From contig NZ_BAFZ01000036.1 in NCBI RefSeq assembly GCF_000308575.1, positions 1 through 64,000 of the forward strand: DNA of 64,000 nucleotides. The letters run 5' to 3'. Made by a program: the position numbers and the translations under genes. Below are positions 31,901 through 40,965 of the stretch, piece by piece. Below the pieces are notes generated by a model, which was given only the letters and a program-made list of their open reading frames with translations, was not told where the DNA came from and searched no databases. This DNA comes from Nocardia exalbida NBRC 100660. Lineage in GTDB: Bacteria; Actinomycetota; Actinomycetes; Mycobacteriales; Mycobacteriaceae. Every line of letters begins with the position of its first letter. Positions within the stretch are counted from its first letter, which is position 1.

Positions 31901-33618
31901 GTTTTCCGAGCGTACGGGTCGCCGGCGTCGAGCGTGGTCCGTTCGCCACCTTCGTCGTCGTCGGCAGCCCGCTCCTGGTCGGGCTGTCGGCCAAGACGCC
32001 GTGGTGGGTGAGCGCGGCGGTGGTCACGGTGCTGGTCGTGACGGTGACCGTCCGGGTCAACGAACGGACCCCTGTTCGCTGGCTGCTCGACTGGGCGGCC
32101 TACCGGAAAGGCCGGACCGCCCGGGCGCGCGAACGCACACAGGTCGCCGGTATCCGGGACGTGCAGGTCGCCGCCGGCGTGTGCGGCATCAACGAGGCCG
32201 GCAGCACGCTGATCGCGATGATCCAGCTCGCGCCGAACCTCGACCTGCCCACCGTCATCGCCGAGCGAACCCTGTACACCGAGGACACCATCTCGGTCGA
32301 CGTGCTGTTCCCGATGCTGGATCAGTTCGGCATCGCGGTGGACATCGACATCGTCACCACCGGTCAGCGGGTCCGCTCCACCGGCAGCTACAGCATGCTC
32401 TACGACCAGCTGATCGGGACCCACCCGGTGGTCGGGGACCGGCTCACCTGGCTGGTTGTCCGGCTCGACCAGGAACGCAACCTGGCGGCGCTGAGCAAGC
32501 GCGGTCCGTGCGCGGTGGTCGCCCCCAAAGCGCTGGCCAGCGCCACGCACCGGATCGCGAGCCGCCTGCGCGAGCGGGGTATCGCCGCGCACGCGCTGCC
32601 CGCCGCCGCCTTGCGGGACGCGACGCGCCTGCTGCACGCCGGCGTCGAACTGTCCGACCTCCGGGAAACCTGGAGCAATCTGGAGTCGTCGGTGCCGGGC
32701 CGGTGTGTGACGAGCTTCCTGATCGACTGGACCCGGCTGGGCGGGGAGACCCTCGATGACTGCTGGACCTGGAACCGCGGCCGCACCACTCTCGTGGTGA
32801 GCTTGACCGACGACACCGGGGGGCCGCGCGCCATCGTCCGGTTCATCGGCCCTGCGGTCACCACCGAACCGCCGGACTATCTGCGGCTACTGCGCGGCAA
32901 CCAGTCCGACGCCCTGCTGGCGTCGTTGCCGACCGGCTCCTCCATCCGAGCGCTGCGCGGCTTCGAGTCCGGCGCCGACATCGCACCGGAGGAACTCGTC
33001 GCCGATCTGGCCATCGCGATCGGTCCGAACGGCCAGATCCTCGGCGCGATCAGCGGCCAGCCGCGCCACACTCTCGCGCTGCCGCTGTTCGATCCGGCCC
33101 GGTTCAACCCGCGCAGGCGCACCATCGATGTGCACGCCAGGCTGCCCGTGGCCCAGCAGATCATCCTGCGGGCGATGGTGGTCGGCGCGGACGTGGAGAT
33201 CCATTCGGCGCGTCCGGACAGCTGGCGCCAACTGGTGAGCGCGGTCGGCGATCCGCGGTCCATGCGCCTGGCCGATCCGGGTGACGGGCATACCGGCACG
33301 CAAACCACCGAGGCGGAGACACCGGCCACCATCGCGGTCTTCGATCACCTGCCGCCGCGTGCGTCGAGCGCGCACACGACGGTCACCATCAGCGAGCCCG
33401 GCGGTCCGCGCAGGCGTGCGGTCGATCTCGCGATCAACCAGGTCAGCGCGACCGCGGTGGACGTGAGCATTCCGATGCGCACGGTGCGTGTCGAGCTGAT
33501 CGAGCCGAGAGGCGAAACACGATATTTCGAAACCGTCGACGGACCGCCCGCGCACAACGCGGGAGCATCGGGACCCGTGGTTGCACCTCCGCAACCCGGT
33601 GGCCGTCGCGTGAGCTGA
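31897..33618 (+). CDS. eccE: ESX membrane component EccE
   Basis: 573 residues from GTG overlapping mycP. Two transmembrane helices near residues 8-48 (FATFVVVGSPLLVGLS, WWVSAAVVTVLVVTVTV) precede a large soluble domain with VAGIRDVQVAAGVCGINEAGSTLIAMIQ, the usual EccE layout. The last 100 residues are a less conserved extension. EccE is at the periphery of the ESX complex and is absent from ESX-4, so its presence places this system with the more evolved ESX types. Confidence 0.92.
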   Translation: MSFPSVRVAGVERGPFATFVVVGSPLLVGLSAKTPWWVSAAVVTVLVVTVTVRVNERTPVRWLLDWAAYRKGRTARARERTQVAGIRDVQVAAGVCGINEAGSTLIAMIQLAPNLDLPTVIAERTLYTEDTISVDVLFPMLDQFGIAVDIDIVTTGQRVRSTGSYSMLYDQLIGTHPVVGDRLTWLVVRLDQERNLAALSKRGPCAVVAPKALASATHRIASRLRERGIAAHALPAAALRDATRLLHAGVELSDLRETWSNLESSVPGRCVTSFLIDWTRLGGETLDDCWTWNRGRTTLVVSLTDDTGGPRAIVRFIGPAVTTEPPDYLRLLRGNQSDALLASLPTGSSIRALRGFESGADIAPEELVADLAIAIGPNGQILGAISGQPRHTLALPLFDPARFNPRRRTIDVHARLPVAQQIILRAMVVGADVEIHSARPDSWRQLVSAVGDPRSMRLADPGDGHTGTQTTEAETPATIAVFDHLPPRASSAHTTVTISEPGGPRRRAVDLAINQVSATAVDVSIPMRTVRVELIEPRGETRYFETVDGPPAHNAGASGPVVAPPQPGGRRVS

Positions 33619-33634
33619 TGGGAGCGGTCGGTTA

Positions 33635-33988
33635 ATGTCTATCACCGTGGTAGCGGACACCCATTCCGATGGCGGCGATCTGACTCATCAGGACGCCGGG
33701 GACGCGCTAACCCCCAGACAGGCGGCGGCGGCGATCTTCTCCAGCCGGTTGTCGGAGCTGATCGCCGAATCCGTGGTGTCGACCGAGGACGGGTCGACGC
33801 GGTCGCTGACGCTCTACTCGCTGGCGCAGCACCTGGAGTTGGCCTACCCGGACGTGCCGGTGTCGCAGTCCGGCCTGTACCGGCTGATCCACGGTGACGC
33901 GATCCCGCGGCTGGATCTGGTGATCGCGCTGGCCCGGGTGTTCGACGTGCCGCCGGAGTACTTCGTGACCGAGGAGAAGAAGCGCTGA
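33635..33988 (+). CDS. XRE-type HTH regulator, EspR-like
   Basis: 117 residues from ATG, 16 bp after eccE. Residues 30-115 carry FSSRLSELIAESV...YSLAQHLELAYPDVPVSQSGLYRLIHGDAIPRLDLVIALARVFDVPPEYFV, a Cro/C1-type helix-turn-helix with the same order of elements as mycobacterial EspR (L..L...V...., YL..LR.G....P....A.L..FF....YF). EspR is a nucleoid-associated activator of ESX-1 substrate genes. Its C-terminal dimerisation helix is missing here, so the binding mode may differ. It is a candidate regulator of this locus. Confidence 0.78.
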   Translation: MSITVVADTHSDGGDLTHQDAGDALTPRQAAAAIFSSRLSELIAESVVSTEDGSTRSLTLYSLAQHLELAYPDVPVSQSGLYRLIHGDAIPRLDLVIALARVFDVPPEYFVTEEKKR

Positions 33989-34065
33989 CCCGACCGGGCG
34001 GCTGTTCTCTCCAGCGGGAATAGCATCGGCTCGGCGGCCGTGTCGGTCCGGATACGATCCGGACC

Positions 34066-35118
34066 ATGCCCGCCGAGGACCCGGGAGATGTTTTTCTCCG
34101 TCATCGAGGTGCGGTCCTCGACGCACTGCTCTCCGATTCTTCGTTCGGGTCTTCCGCCGCGCCGTCGACCGGTGGCATGGAGCTCAGCGGCAGTACCGAG
34201 CACAGCGAGGGCGTCGACTTCGCCACCGCGTCGCTCGGGTTGCCCGACCTCGACTCGGAGCCGCAGCAGGTCGCGCCGCGGCGTCGGACCGGTGACGGCC
34301 CGAAGGCGAGCGAGCGAATCCTCGCGCTGCTGAACGGGCAGGCCCAGGAATCGGCTCCGGCGATGGAACTGGGGAACGACTACTCCTCGGTCGCCGCCCG
34401 ATCGAACGCGCAGGCCGAACCGGAACCGGAACCCTCGCGCGCGTCCGCCGCGCCGTCCGAGCGGCTCGCGCCCGTGCAGCAGGTGGCCAAGGACGTGCTC
34501 GTCCAGCTGCGTAAACCCCGGGTCGCGCTGATCGTCGCCGCCGTCGTCGCCGTACTGCTGGTGCTGCTGCTGGTCACCACCGGTGGCCAGGAGAAGAACA
34601 CGGCGAACGATCAGCTTCTGGTCGTCACGACGCCGCCGACCTCGGCGGCGCCCTCGACCTCGGCCGCACCGCCGGCGAGTTCGATCATCCAGCCGAAGTC
34701 CGCGACGTCGAAATGCCCGCCCGGCAGCACGTCGGCGATGGACGCTTTCGGCAGCCAGACGGGCAAGGCGTGGTCGTGTGTGCGCGCCTACAAGGTCGAC
34801 GGCCAGGTCATCACCATCGACCTGGGCAAGACCTATCAGATCGACTCGATCGGCATCGTGCCCGGCTGGGATCACATCGGTGCGGACGGCAGCGACCAGT
34901 GGGCGAAATACCGCACGGTGAGCCGGGTTTCGTACCAGTTCGACGACGGCAACAAGACCGTCTACACGCAGCCGACGCTCGATCAACGGACCTTGGTGGT
35001 GACCAAGACCGAGCCGGCGGTGAGCGCCTCGAAGATTGTGCTGACCGTCCTGGAGTCCAAGGGCGATCCGTCGATCAACACCACCGCGATCTCCTCCATC
35101 GTCATCACGGGGCGCTGA
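34066..35118 (+). CDS. Membrane-anchored protein with discoidin/NADase-type glycan-binding-like domain
   Basis: 350 residues from ATG. Residues 1-145 are acidic/Pro-rich and cytosolic. One transmembrane helix at about 150-172 (VALIVAAVVAVLLVLLLVTT). After a Thr/Ser/Pro stalk, residues 215-350 form an extracytoplasmic beta-sandwich-like domain: SAMDAFGSQTGKAWSCVRAYKVDGQVITIDLGKTYQIDSIGIVPGWD, the pattern of discoidin-like carbohydrate-binding domains often annotated as NADase-type glycan-binding domains, with a Cys pair (KCPPG, SCVRA). Function unknown; the setting suggests a cell-wall-facing helper of the ESX system. Confidence 0.7.
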   Translation: MPAEDPGDVFLRHRGAVLDALLSDSSFGSSAAPSTGGMELSGSTEHSEGVDFATASLGLPDLDSEPQQVAPRRRTGDGPKASERILALLNGQAQESAPAMELGNDYSSVAARSNAQAEPEPEPSRASAAPSERLAPVQQVAKDVLVQLRKPRVALIVAAVVAVLLVLLLVTTGGQEKNTANDQLLVVTTPPTSAAPSTSAAPPASSIIQPKSATSKCPPGSTSAMDAFGSQTGKAWSCVRAYKVDGQVITIDLGKTYQIDSIGIVPGWDHIGADGSDQWAKYRTVSRVSYQFDDGNKTVYTQPTLDQRTLVVTKTEPAVSASKIVLTVLESKGDPSINTTAISSIVITGR

Positions 35119-35119
35119 A

Positions 35120-35800
35120 GTGTCCACGCTGCCCGAACTGGTCTGCCAGTACTGCTCGCATCGCAACACCGGCGCGGATTCCCGCTGCGGGCACTGCGGA
35201 GCGCCGCTGCGCAGTGCCGTGGACACGGCGCGAACCGTCGCGGAGAAGCTGCCCACTCAGGTCGCCGAAATCGCGGAAAAGGTCGGCGGTGAGGCGAAAA
35301 GCCTTGTGCATAAGGCTTATCCGCGCTGGCAGTGGTACGCGGTCGGGGCGATCGCGCTGGTGATGGTGGTCGCCGCGGTTCTGGCGGTTCGGTCCTGTTC
35401 GCTATCGCTGCCCTCGAATCTCCAGGGCACCGCGCCGGTGCGAGCCATGCCGGATCTGCTGCGCACGGCGGCGACCTGTCAGCCGCTGGATTCCGGCGGC
35501 CAGCGGGAGAAGTGCGTCATCGCCGCCACGGACCCGATGCTCTTCGGTGGTATCGCGGGCGGCAGGGACGTGACCTTCTACGCCGAACTGGTTGCGCAGG
35601 ATCGTTTGGCCGACAGCATTTCTCGATGGCGCGGCGCGGGCGGTTCCGCCCTCGTCGACGGACCCGTCTACGCCGCGATCGGTCCTTCGGCAACCGTCTG
35701 GTACGCGGATACCCGGACGGGTCTGCGATTGGAAACGGGTACCTTCGCCGGTCGAGCCGGCGCCCAGACCTTCATGTCGCGGGCGGGACTGGTCCGCTGA
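35120..35800 (+). CDS. Zinc-ribbon membrane protein
   Basis: 226 residues from GTG one base after the upstream stop, so translationally linked. Residues 8-30 are a zinc ribbon (CQYCSHRNTGADSRCGHCG). Residues 70-92 form one transmembrane helix (WYAVGAIALVMVVAAVLAV). The outer domain (110-226) has two Cys (AATCQPL, EKCVIA) and no family I recognise. It probably works with the preceding membrane protein. Confidence 0.7.
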   Translation: MSTLPELVCQYCSHRNTGADSRCGHCGAPLRSAVDTARTVAEKLPTQVAEIAEKVGGEAKSLVHKAYPRWQWYAVGAIALVMVVAAVLAVRSCSLSLPSNLQGTAPVRAMPDLLRTAATCQPLDSGGQREKCVIAATDPMLFGGIAGGRDVTFYAELVAQDRLADSISRWRGAGGSALVDGPVYAAIGPSATVWYADTRTGLRLETGTFAGRAGAQTFMSRAGLVR

Positions 35801-35896
35801 CCTGATCGCGCCTCTTCCGCCGGACTCCAGAAAATCCCTGATCCGGACGGCGTTACCCATGTCCGTCCTGCCAAATTATTGTTACACTGTTGATTG

Positions 35897-35914
35897 TGCC
35901 GTTATCCAGCGGTA
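35897..35914. promoter_or_regulatory. Motif B palindrome upstream of glutamate dehydrogenase
   Basis: TGCCGTT-ATCC-AGCGGTA, ending 56 bases before the ATG. Preceded by TTGTTACAC about 18 bp upstream, as at the ansP copy (GTGTTACA), which suggests a shared promoter. Confidence 0.6.
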
Positions 35915-35970
35915 CGTTATGTGAAGTACGAAACACGTACGAGCGCAGTTCTCGGGAAGGCAACGGATCG

Positions 35971-38900
35971 ATGGTGGCAACCACCCAGCAGACGATTTCA
36001 CCGAAGCGGTTCCGCGATGATCCGACCGACCTGGAGGCGGCCTATTTCCGGTGGATCCAGCCGGGTCCCTCGGCGTCGGCGATCACGGACCGGGCCGAGC
36101 GGATCTTCCGTCAGCATCTGGAGCTGGCGGCCACCCGCGCGCCCGGTTCGGCGACCACCAGGGTCTACCGTCCGGACGACAGCGCGGGGGTCGGCGCCGC
36201 GATCCAGATCGTGAACGACGACATGCCGTTGCTGGTCGACTCGGTGACCGCCGCGCTGCGGCGCTTGGGCGCGACGGTCACCGAAGTCGTGCATCCCGTG
36301 TTCGACGTCTCGCGCGATGCCGACGGCCGGGTGTTGTCCATCGCGCCGCGTGACGGCGTCGCCGAGCCGGCCGGAGAGGCGGACGGACAAACGCTGCGCG
36401 AGTCGTGGATCCACGTGCAGCTGGGCGCGGGCCTGTCCGACGAACTGGTGGACCGGATCGAACAGGCGCTGCCACCGCTGCTGGCCGACCTGCGCCGGGT
36501 CGCCGATGACACGCCGACCATGGTCGAGGTGCTCAATACCGTTGCCGACCAGCTGGATCAGGCCGCGCAGTGGGCCGGTGACGCGGAGATCCCGCAGACC
36601 GCCGGGCTGCTGCGCTGGCTGTCCGACGGGCACTTCACGCCGCTCGGCTACGGCTACTACCACTTCCGCCGCTCCGCGCCGAGCGCGAACGCCGACTTCG
36701 AACCGTGGCAGCTGCCGGGCACCGGGCTCGGCGTCCTCGGCAACGGCGCCGAAGCCGACATCAGCGTGCCCGTGGTCGGCGCGAAGCGCACGGTCCTGCG
36801 GATGGCCAACGGGTCGGTGGACTCGCTGCTGCCCGGGTCTCGGGACCTGTACTTCATCAGCGTGGCCGACTACGGCGCGAGCGACCCGAGCGGCCGCGCG
36901 GCCTGGGGCGACACCGTCAAGATGGTCAAGGGCGAACACGTCTTCGTCGGCACCTTCACCGTGGCGGGCCTGCACGAGAACATCCTCGACATCCCGGTCA
37001 TCTCGCGGCGCGTGCTGCAGGTCATCGAATGGGCGGGCTTCGGCCTCGACTCGTTCTCCGGCCAGGCCATGCTGGAGATGATGCAGTCGTTCCCGCGGGT
37101 GGAGCTGTTCTCCACCGACGCGCGCAGGCTGTTCGAAACCGTCTCCGCGGTCATGAATCTGGGCCTGCGGCGCCAGGTGCGGCTGTTCATCCGGCGCGAT
37201 TCGCGCAGCGACACCATCTACTGCCTGGTCTACATGCCGCGCGACCGCTATTCCACCGAGGTCCGCGTGCGCATGGGCGACATCCTGCGCGAGCAATTCG
37301 ACGCCGAGCAGATCGCGTACTCGGCGCGGGCCACCGAATCGGAACTGGCCGTCGTCTACTTCACGGTGCACCGCAAGCCGGGCGCCGAGGCGGCCGACAT
37401 CTCCGAGGAGAATCGCGAGCGGATCCAGGAGTTGCTGCTGGCGACGACGTGGACCTGGAGCGACCGTCTGGTCGCCGAGGCGGCGGGCGCCTCCGACGTG
37501 CCGCAGGCGCTGGTCACCGAGTACGCGACGGCCTTCCCGGCGAGCTACCAGCAGGAGCACGAGCCCGCGCACGCGCTCAGCGATCTGCGCCGCCTCGAGC
37601 GGCTGTCCGACGGCGCGATCGACACCGACCTCTACCGGCAGGGCGACCCGGGCGCCGCCGAATGGAGATTCACGCTCTACGTCGCGGGTGAGGGCGTCTC
37701 GCTGAGCCGGGTGCTGCCGGTGCTGCACAGCCTCGGCGTCGAAGTGGTCGACGAGCGGCCCTATCGCATCACGCTGGCCGACCGGCCGGACCGCTGGATC
37801 TACGACTTCGGGCTTCGGGTGACCGCCGCGCCGCTGCGCGAAGCGCTCGACAGCGAGCCGGCGGAGCAGCTCGGGCACTCGATGGACGCGGCGTCGCTGC
37901 CGGAAACCAGTGTGCGGCGGCGCTTTCCGGATGCGGTGACCGCGATGTGGTTCGGCCGCGCCGAAGTCGACGGCCTGAACGAACTGGTGCTGCGCGCCGG
38001 CTTGCACTGGCGTGAGGTGGCCCTGCTGCGCGCCTACGCGAAGTACTTGCAGCAGGCCGGTTTCGCCTACACCTTCGGCAACATCACCCGCGTCCTGCTC
38101 ACCCATCCGGCGACGGCGCGGTCGTGCACCGACCTGTTCGCCGCGTACTTCGACCCGGACGGCGTCGGCGCGCAGGCCGCGGACCGGGCGGCGGAGATCG
38201 CCGAACGGCTGCAGGCCGAGATCGACGCGGTGGTCAGCCTGGATACCGACCGCATCCTGCGCGCCCTGTTCGGCCTGATCGAGGCGACCCTGCGGACCAA
38301 CTACTACCGGCGCGACGAGGCGGGCGACGCGCTGGACTACCTGTCGGTCAAGCTGAATCCGCACGCGATCGCCGAACTGCCGAAACCGAAGCCGCAGTTC
38401 GAGATCTTCGTGTACTCGCCGCGAGTCGAGGGCGTGCACCTGCGATTCGGTTCCGTGGCCCGTGGCGGATTGCGGTGGTCGGACCGGCTGGAGGACTTCC
38501 GCACCGAGATCCTGGGTCTGGTGAAGGCGCAGGCGGTGAAGAACGCGGTGATCGTGCCGGTCGGCGCGAAGGGCGGCTTCGTGGTGAAGCAACCGCCGGC
38601 AGCAACGGGCGATCCGGCCGCCGACCGGCAGGCGCTCGGCGCGGAAGGCGTCGCCTGCTACCGCACGTTCATCTCCGGCCTGCTGGATGTCACCGACAAC
38701 GTGGACCGCGCGACCGGGGAGGTGCTTCCGCCCGCGCAGGTGGTGCGCCGCGATGGTGACGACACCTACCTGGTGGTGGCGGCCGACAAGGGCACCGCGA
38801 CGTTCTCCGACATCGCCAACGACGTCGCGCAGAGCTATGGCTTCTGGCTCGGTGACGCGTTCGCCTCCGGCGGTTCGGCCGGCTACGACCACAAGGCCAT

Positions 38901-40914
38901 GGGCATCACCGCCAAGGGTGCGTGGGAGAGCGTCAAACGCCACTTCCGCGAGATGGAACTCGACACCCAGACCCAGGACTTCACCGTCGTGGGCGTCGGT
39001 GACATGAGCGGCGACGTCTTCGGTAACGGGATGCTGTTGTCCGAGCACATTCGCCTGGTGGCCGCCTTCGACCACCGGCACATCTTCCTCGACCCGATTC
39101 CCGACTCGGCGCGTTCCTACCGGGAGCGGCAGCGGATGTTCGCGCTGCCGAGGTCGTCGTGGGCGGATTACGACACGTCGCTGATCAGCCCCGGCGGCGG
39201 CGTCTACGACCGCTCCGCCAAGGCGATCCCGGTGACTCCGGAGGTGCGCGCGGCACTCGACCTGCCCGCGAGCGTGACCACCCTCTCGCCGCCGGAGATG
39301 ATGAAGGCCATTCTGCAGGCCCCGGTCGATCTGCTGTGGAACGGCGGGATCGGCACCTACATCAAGGCGAGCAGCGAGACCAATGCCGAGGTGGGCGACA
39401 AGTCCAACGACGCGGTCCGGGTGAACGCCGACCGATTGCGGGTCAAGGTGATCGGCGAGGGCGGCAACCTCGGTGCGACGGCGCTCGGCCGCATCGAGTT
39501 CTGCCGCAACGGCGGACGGATGAACACCGACGCGCTGGACAACTCCGCGGGCGTGGACTGCTCCGACCACGAGGTCAACATCAAGATCCTGCTCGATGCC
39601 GTCGTCTCCAGCGGTGAACTCGCCGTCGCCGAGCGCAATCCGCTGCTGGCCTCGATGACCGACGAGGTTTCCGACCTGGTGCTGCGGGACAACATCTCGC
39701 AGAACTTCCGGCTCGGGATGTCGCGGGCCGACGCGGCGGGCATGTCGGGAGTGCACGGCAGGATGATCAACGACCTCGAACAGCGTCGCGGTCTCGACCG
39801 TGAGCTGGAGGCACTGCCGACGGAAGCGGAACTGGCCCGCCGCGCCGCCGAAGGCACCGGTCTCACCTCGCCCGAGCTGGCGAATCTCATGGCGCACGTG
39901 AAACTTTCGCTCAAGGCCGATTTGCTGGCCGGTGATCTGCTCGACGGTCCGGCGTTCGCGTCGGTGCTGCCCGCCTACTTCCCCGCGCCGCTGCGGGAGC
40001 GGTTCGCGCAGGCGATCGGCAGGCACCCGCTGCGGCGCGAGATCGTGGCCACCGTCGTGGTCAACGAGATGGTGGACTACGGCGGCATCACCTACGCGTT
40101 CCGGCTCGCGGAAGAGGCCGGCGCGACAACCGACGACGCGGTGCGCGCGTACCGGGCGGCGGTGGAGATCTTCGACCTGTACGACCTCTGGCAGCGGATC
40201 AGGCAGACACCGATGTCCACGGCGGCGCGCAACGAACTGGAGCTGGAGACCAAGCGCACCCTGGACCGGGCCGCACGCTGGCTGCTGTCCAACCGGCCGC
40301 AGCCCATCGCGATCGGCGCCGACATCGCCAGGTACCGCGACGGCGTGCGCGCCCTGTCGGGCCGAGTGCCCACGTGGCTCACCGGCTACCTCACCGAGGA
40401 TCTCGCCGAGCGTTCGCGGCGGTCGATCAGCCGTGGCGCGCCCAAGGAGCTGGCCGAGGAGGCGTTCGGGCTGATCCACCGCTTCCCGCTGCTGGACGTG
40501 CTCGACCTGGCCGACATCGCCGACCGCGACGCGGCGGAGGTCGCGGTGCTGTACTACGCGCTCAACGAGCACTTCCAGATCGAGCGGCTGCTGACCGCGG
40601 TCGGCAAGCTGGAGCGCGGCGGGCGCTGGCGGGCGCTGGCCCGGCTCGCGGTCCGCGAGGATCTCTACGATTCGCTGCGGTCGCTGACCCTCGATGTGCT
40701 GACCGCCACCGAGCCGCAGGACAGCACGGTCGAGAAGATCGCGTACTGGGAGTCGACCAACCGTTCGCGGCTGGCCCGCGCGGGTGCGTCGCTGGCGCAG
40801 ATCTTCGCCGCCGAAACGCACGATCTCGCCGCGCTCTCGGTGGCGGCGCGGCAGGTCCGCGGCATGGTGAGCGGCGGTGATGCGACGGCCGTCGCACCGG
40901 CGGTCGCGGGCTGA
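35971..40914 (+). CDS. gdh: NAD-specific glutamate dehydrogenase, large (180-kDa class)
   Basis: 1647 residues from ATG at 35971; the frame is open 81 bases further upstream, through the motif B palindrome, so the inner start is preferred. N-terminal regulatory region at 1-700 (VNDDMPLLVDSVTAALRRLGA). Catalytic core from about 830 with RFGSVARGGLRWSDR, VPVGAKGGFVVK, and the dinucleotide-binding part VVGVGDMSGDVFGNGML and DLLWNGGIGTYIK. It converts glutamate to 2-oxoglutarate and ammonia. In mycobacteria the homologue (Rv2476c) is inhibited by GarA, which PknG phosphorylates; pknG is 3 kb downstream here. Confidence 0.95.
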   Translation: MVATTQQTISPKRFRDDPTDLEAAYFRWIQPGPSASAITDRAERIFRQHLELAATRAPGSATTRVYRPDDSAGVGAAIQIVNDDMPLLVDSVTAALRRLGATVTEVVHPVFDVSRDADGRVLSIAPRDGVAEPAGEADGQTLRESWIHVQLGAGLSDELVDRIEQALPPLLADLRRVADDTPTMVEVLNTVADQLDQAAQWAGDAEIPQTAGLLRWLSDGHFTPLGYGYYHFRRSAPSANADFEPWQLPGTGLGVLGNGAEADISVPVVGAKRTVLRMANGSVDSLLPGSRDLYFISVADYGASDPSGRAAWGDTVKMVKGEHVFVGTFTVAGLHENILDIPVISRRVLQVIEWAGFGLDSFSGQAMLEMMQSFPRVELFSTDARRLFETVSAVMNLGLRRQVRLFIRRDSRSDTIYCLVYMPRDRYSTEVRVRMGDILREQFDAEQIAYSARATESELAVVYFTVHRKPGAEAADISEENRERIQELLLATTWTWSDRLVAEAAGASDVPQALVTEYATAFPASYQQEHEPAHALSDLRRLERLSDGAIDTDLYRQGDPGAAEWRFTLYVAGEGVSLSRVLPVLHSLGVEVVDERPYRITLADRPDRWIYDFGLRVTAAPLREALDSEPAEQLGHSMDAASLPETSVRRRFPDAVTAMWFGRAEVDGLNELVLRAGLHWREVALLRAYAKYLQQAGFAYTFGNITRVLLTHPATARSCTDLFAAYFDPDGVGAQAADRAAEIAERLQAEIDAVVSLDTDRILRALFGLIEATLRTNYYRRDEAGDALDYLSVKLNPHAIAELPKPKPQFEIFVYSPRVEGVHLRFGSVARGGLRWSDRLEDFRTEILGLVKAQAVKNAVIVPVGAKGGFVVKQPPAATGDPAADRQALGAEGVACYRTFISGLLDVTDNVDRATGEVLPPAQVVRRDGDDTYLVVAADKGTATFSDIANDVAQSYGFWLGDAFASGGSAGYDHKAMGITAKGAWESVKRHFREMELDTQTQDFTVVGVGDMSGDVFGNGMLLSEHIRLVAAFDHRHIFLDPIPDSARSYRERQRMFALPRSSWADYDTSLISPGGGVYDRSAKAIPVTPEVRAALDLPASVTTLSPPEMMKAILQAPVDLLWNGGIGTYIKASSETNAEVGDKSNDAVRVNADRLRVKVIGEGGNLGATALGRIEFCRNGGRMNTDALDNSAGVDCSDHEVNIKILLDAVVSSGELAVAERNPLLASMTDEVSDLVLRDNISQNFRLGMSRADAAGMSGVHGRMINDLEQRRGLDRELEALPTEAELARRAAEGTGLTSPELANLMAHVKLSLKADLLAGDLLDGPAFASVLPAYFPAPLRERFAQAIGRHPLRREIVATVVVNEMVDYGGITYAFRLAEEAGATTDDAVRAYRAAVEIFDLYDLWQRIRQTPMSTAARNELELETKRTLDRAARWLLSNRPQPIAIGADIARYRDGVRALSGRVPTWLTGYLTEDLAERSRRSISRGAPKELAEEAFGLIHRFPLLDVLDLADIADRDAAEVAVLYYALNEHFQIERLLTAVGKLERGGRWRALARLAVREDLYDSLRSLTLDVLTATEPQDSTVEKIAYWESTNRSRLARAGASLAQIFAAETHDLAALSVAARQVRGMVSGGDATAVAPAVAG

Positions 40915-40924
40915 TCGACCACAC

Positions 40925-40965
40925 GATGCCCGGGGGCAGGCGCTCGGCGTCAGCCCCCGGGCATC
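40925..40965. terminator. Bidirectional hairpin between convergent genes
   Basis: Perfect 13-bp arms GATGCCCGGGGGC and GCCCCCGGGCATC with a 15-base loop. It overlaps the last codons of the minus-strand gene and follows the gdh stop by ten bases. Confidence 0.7.
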
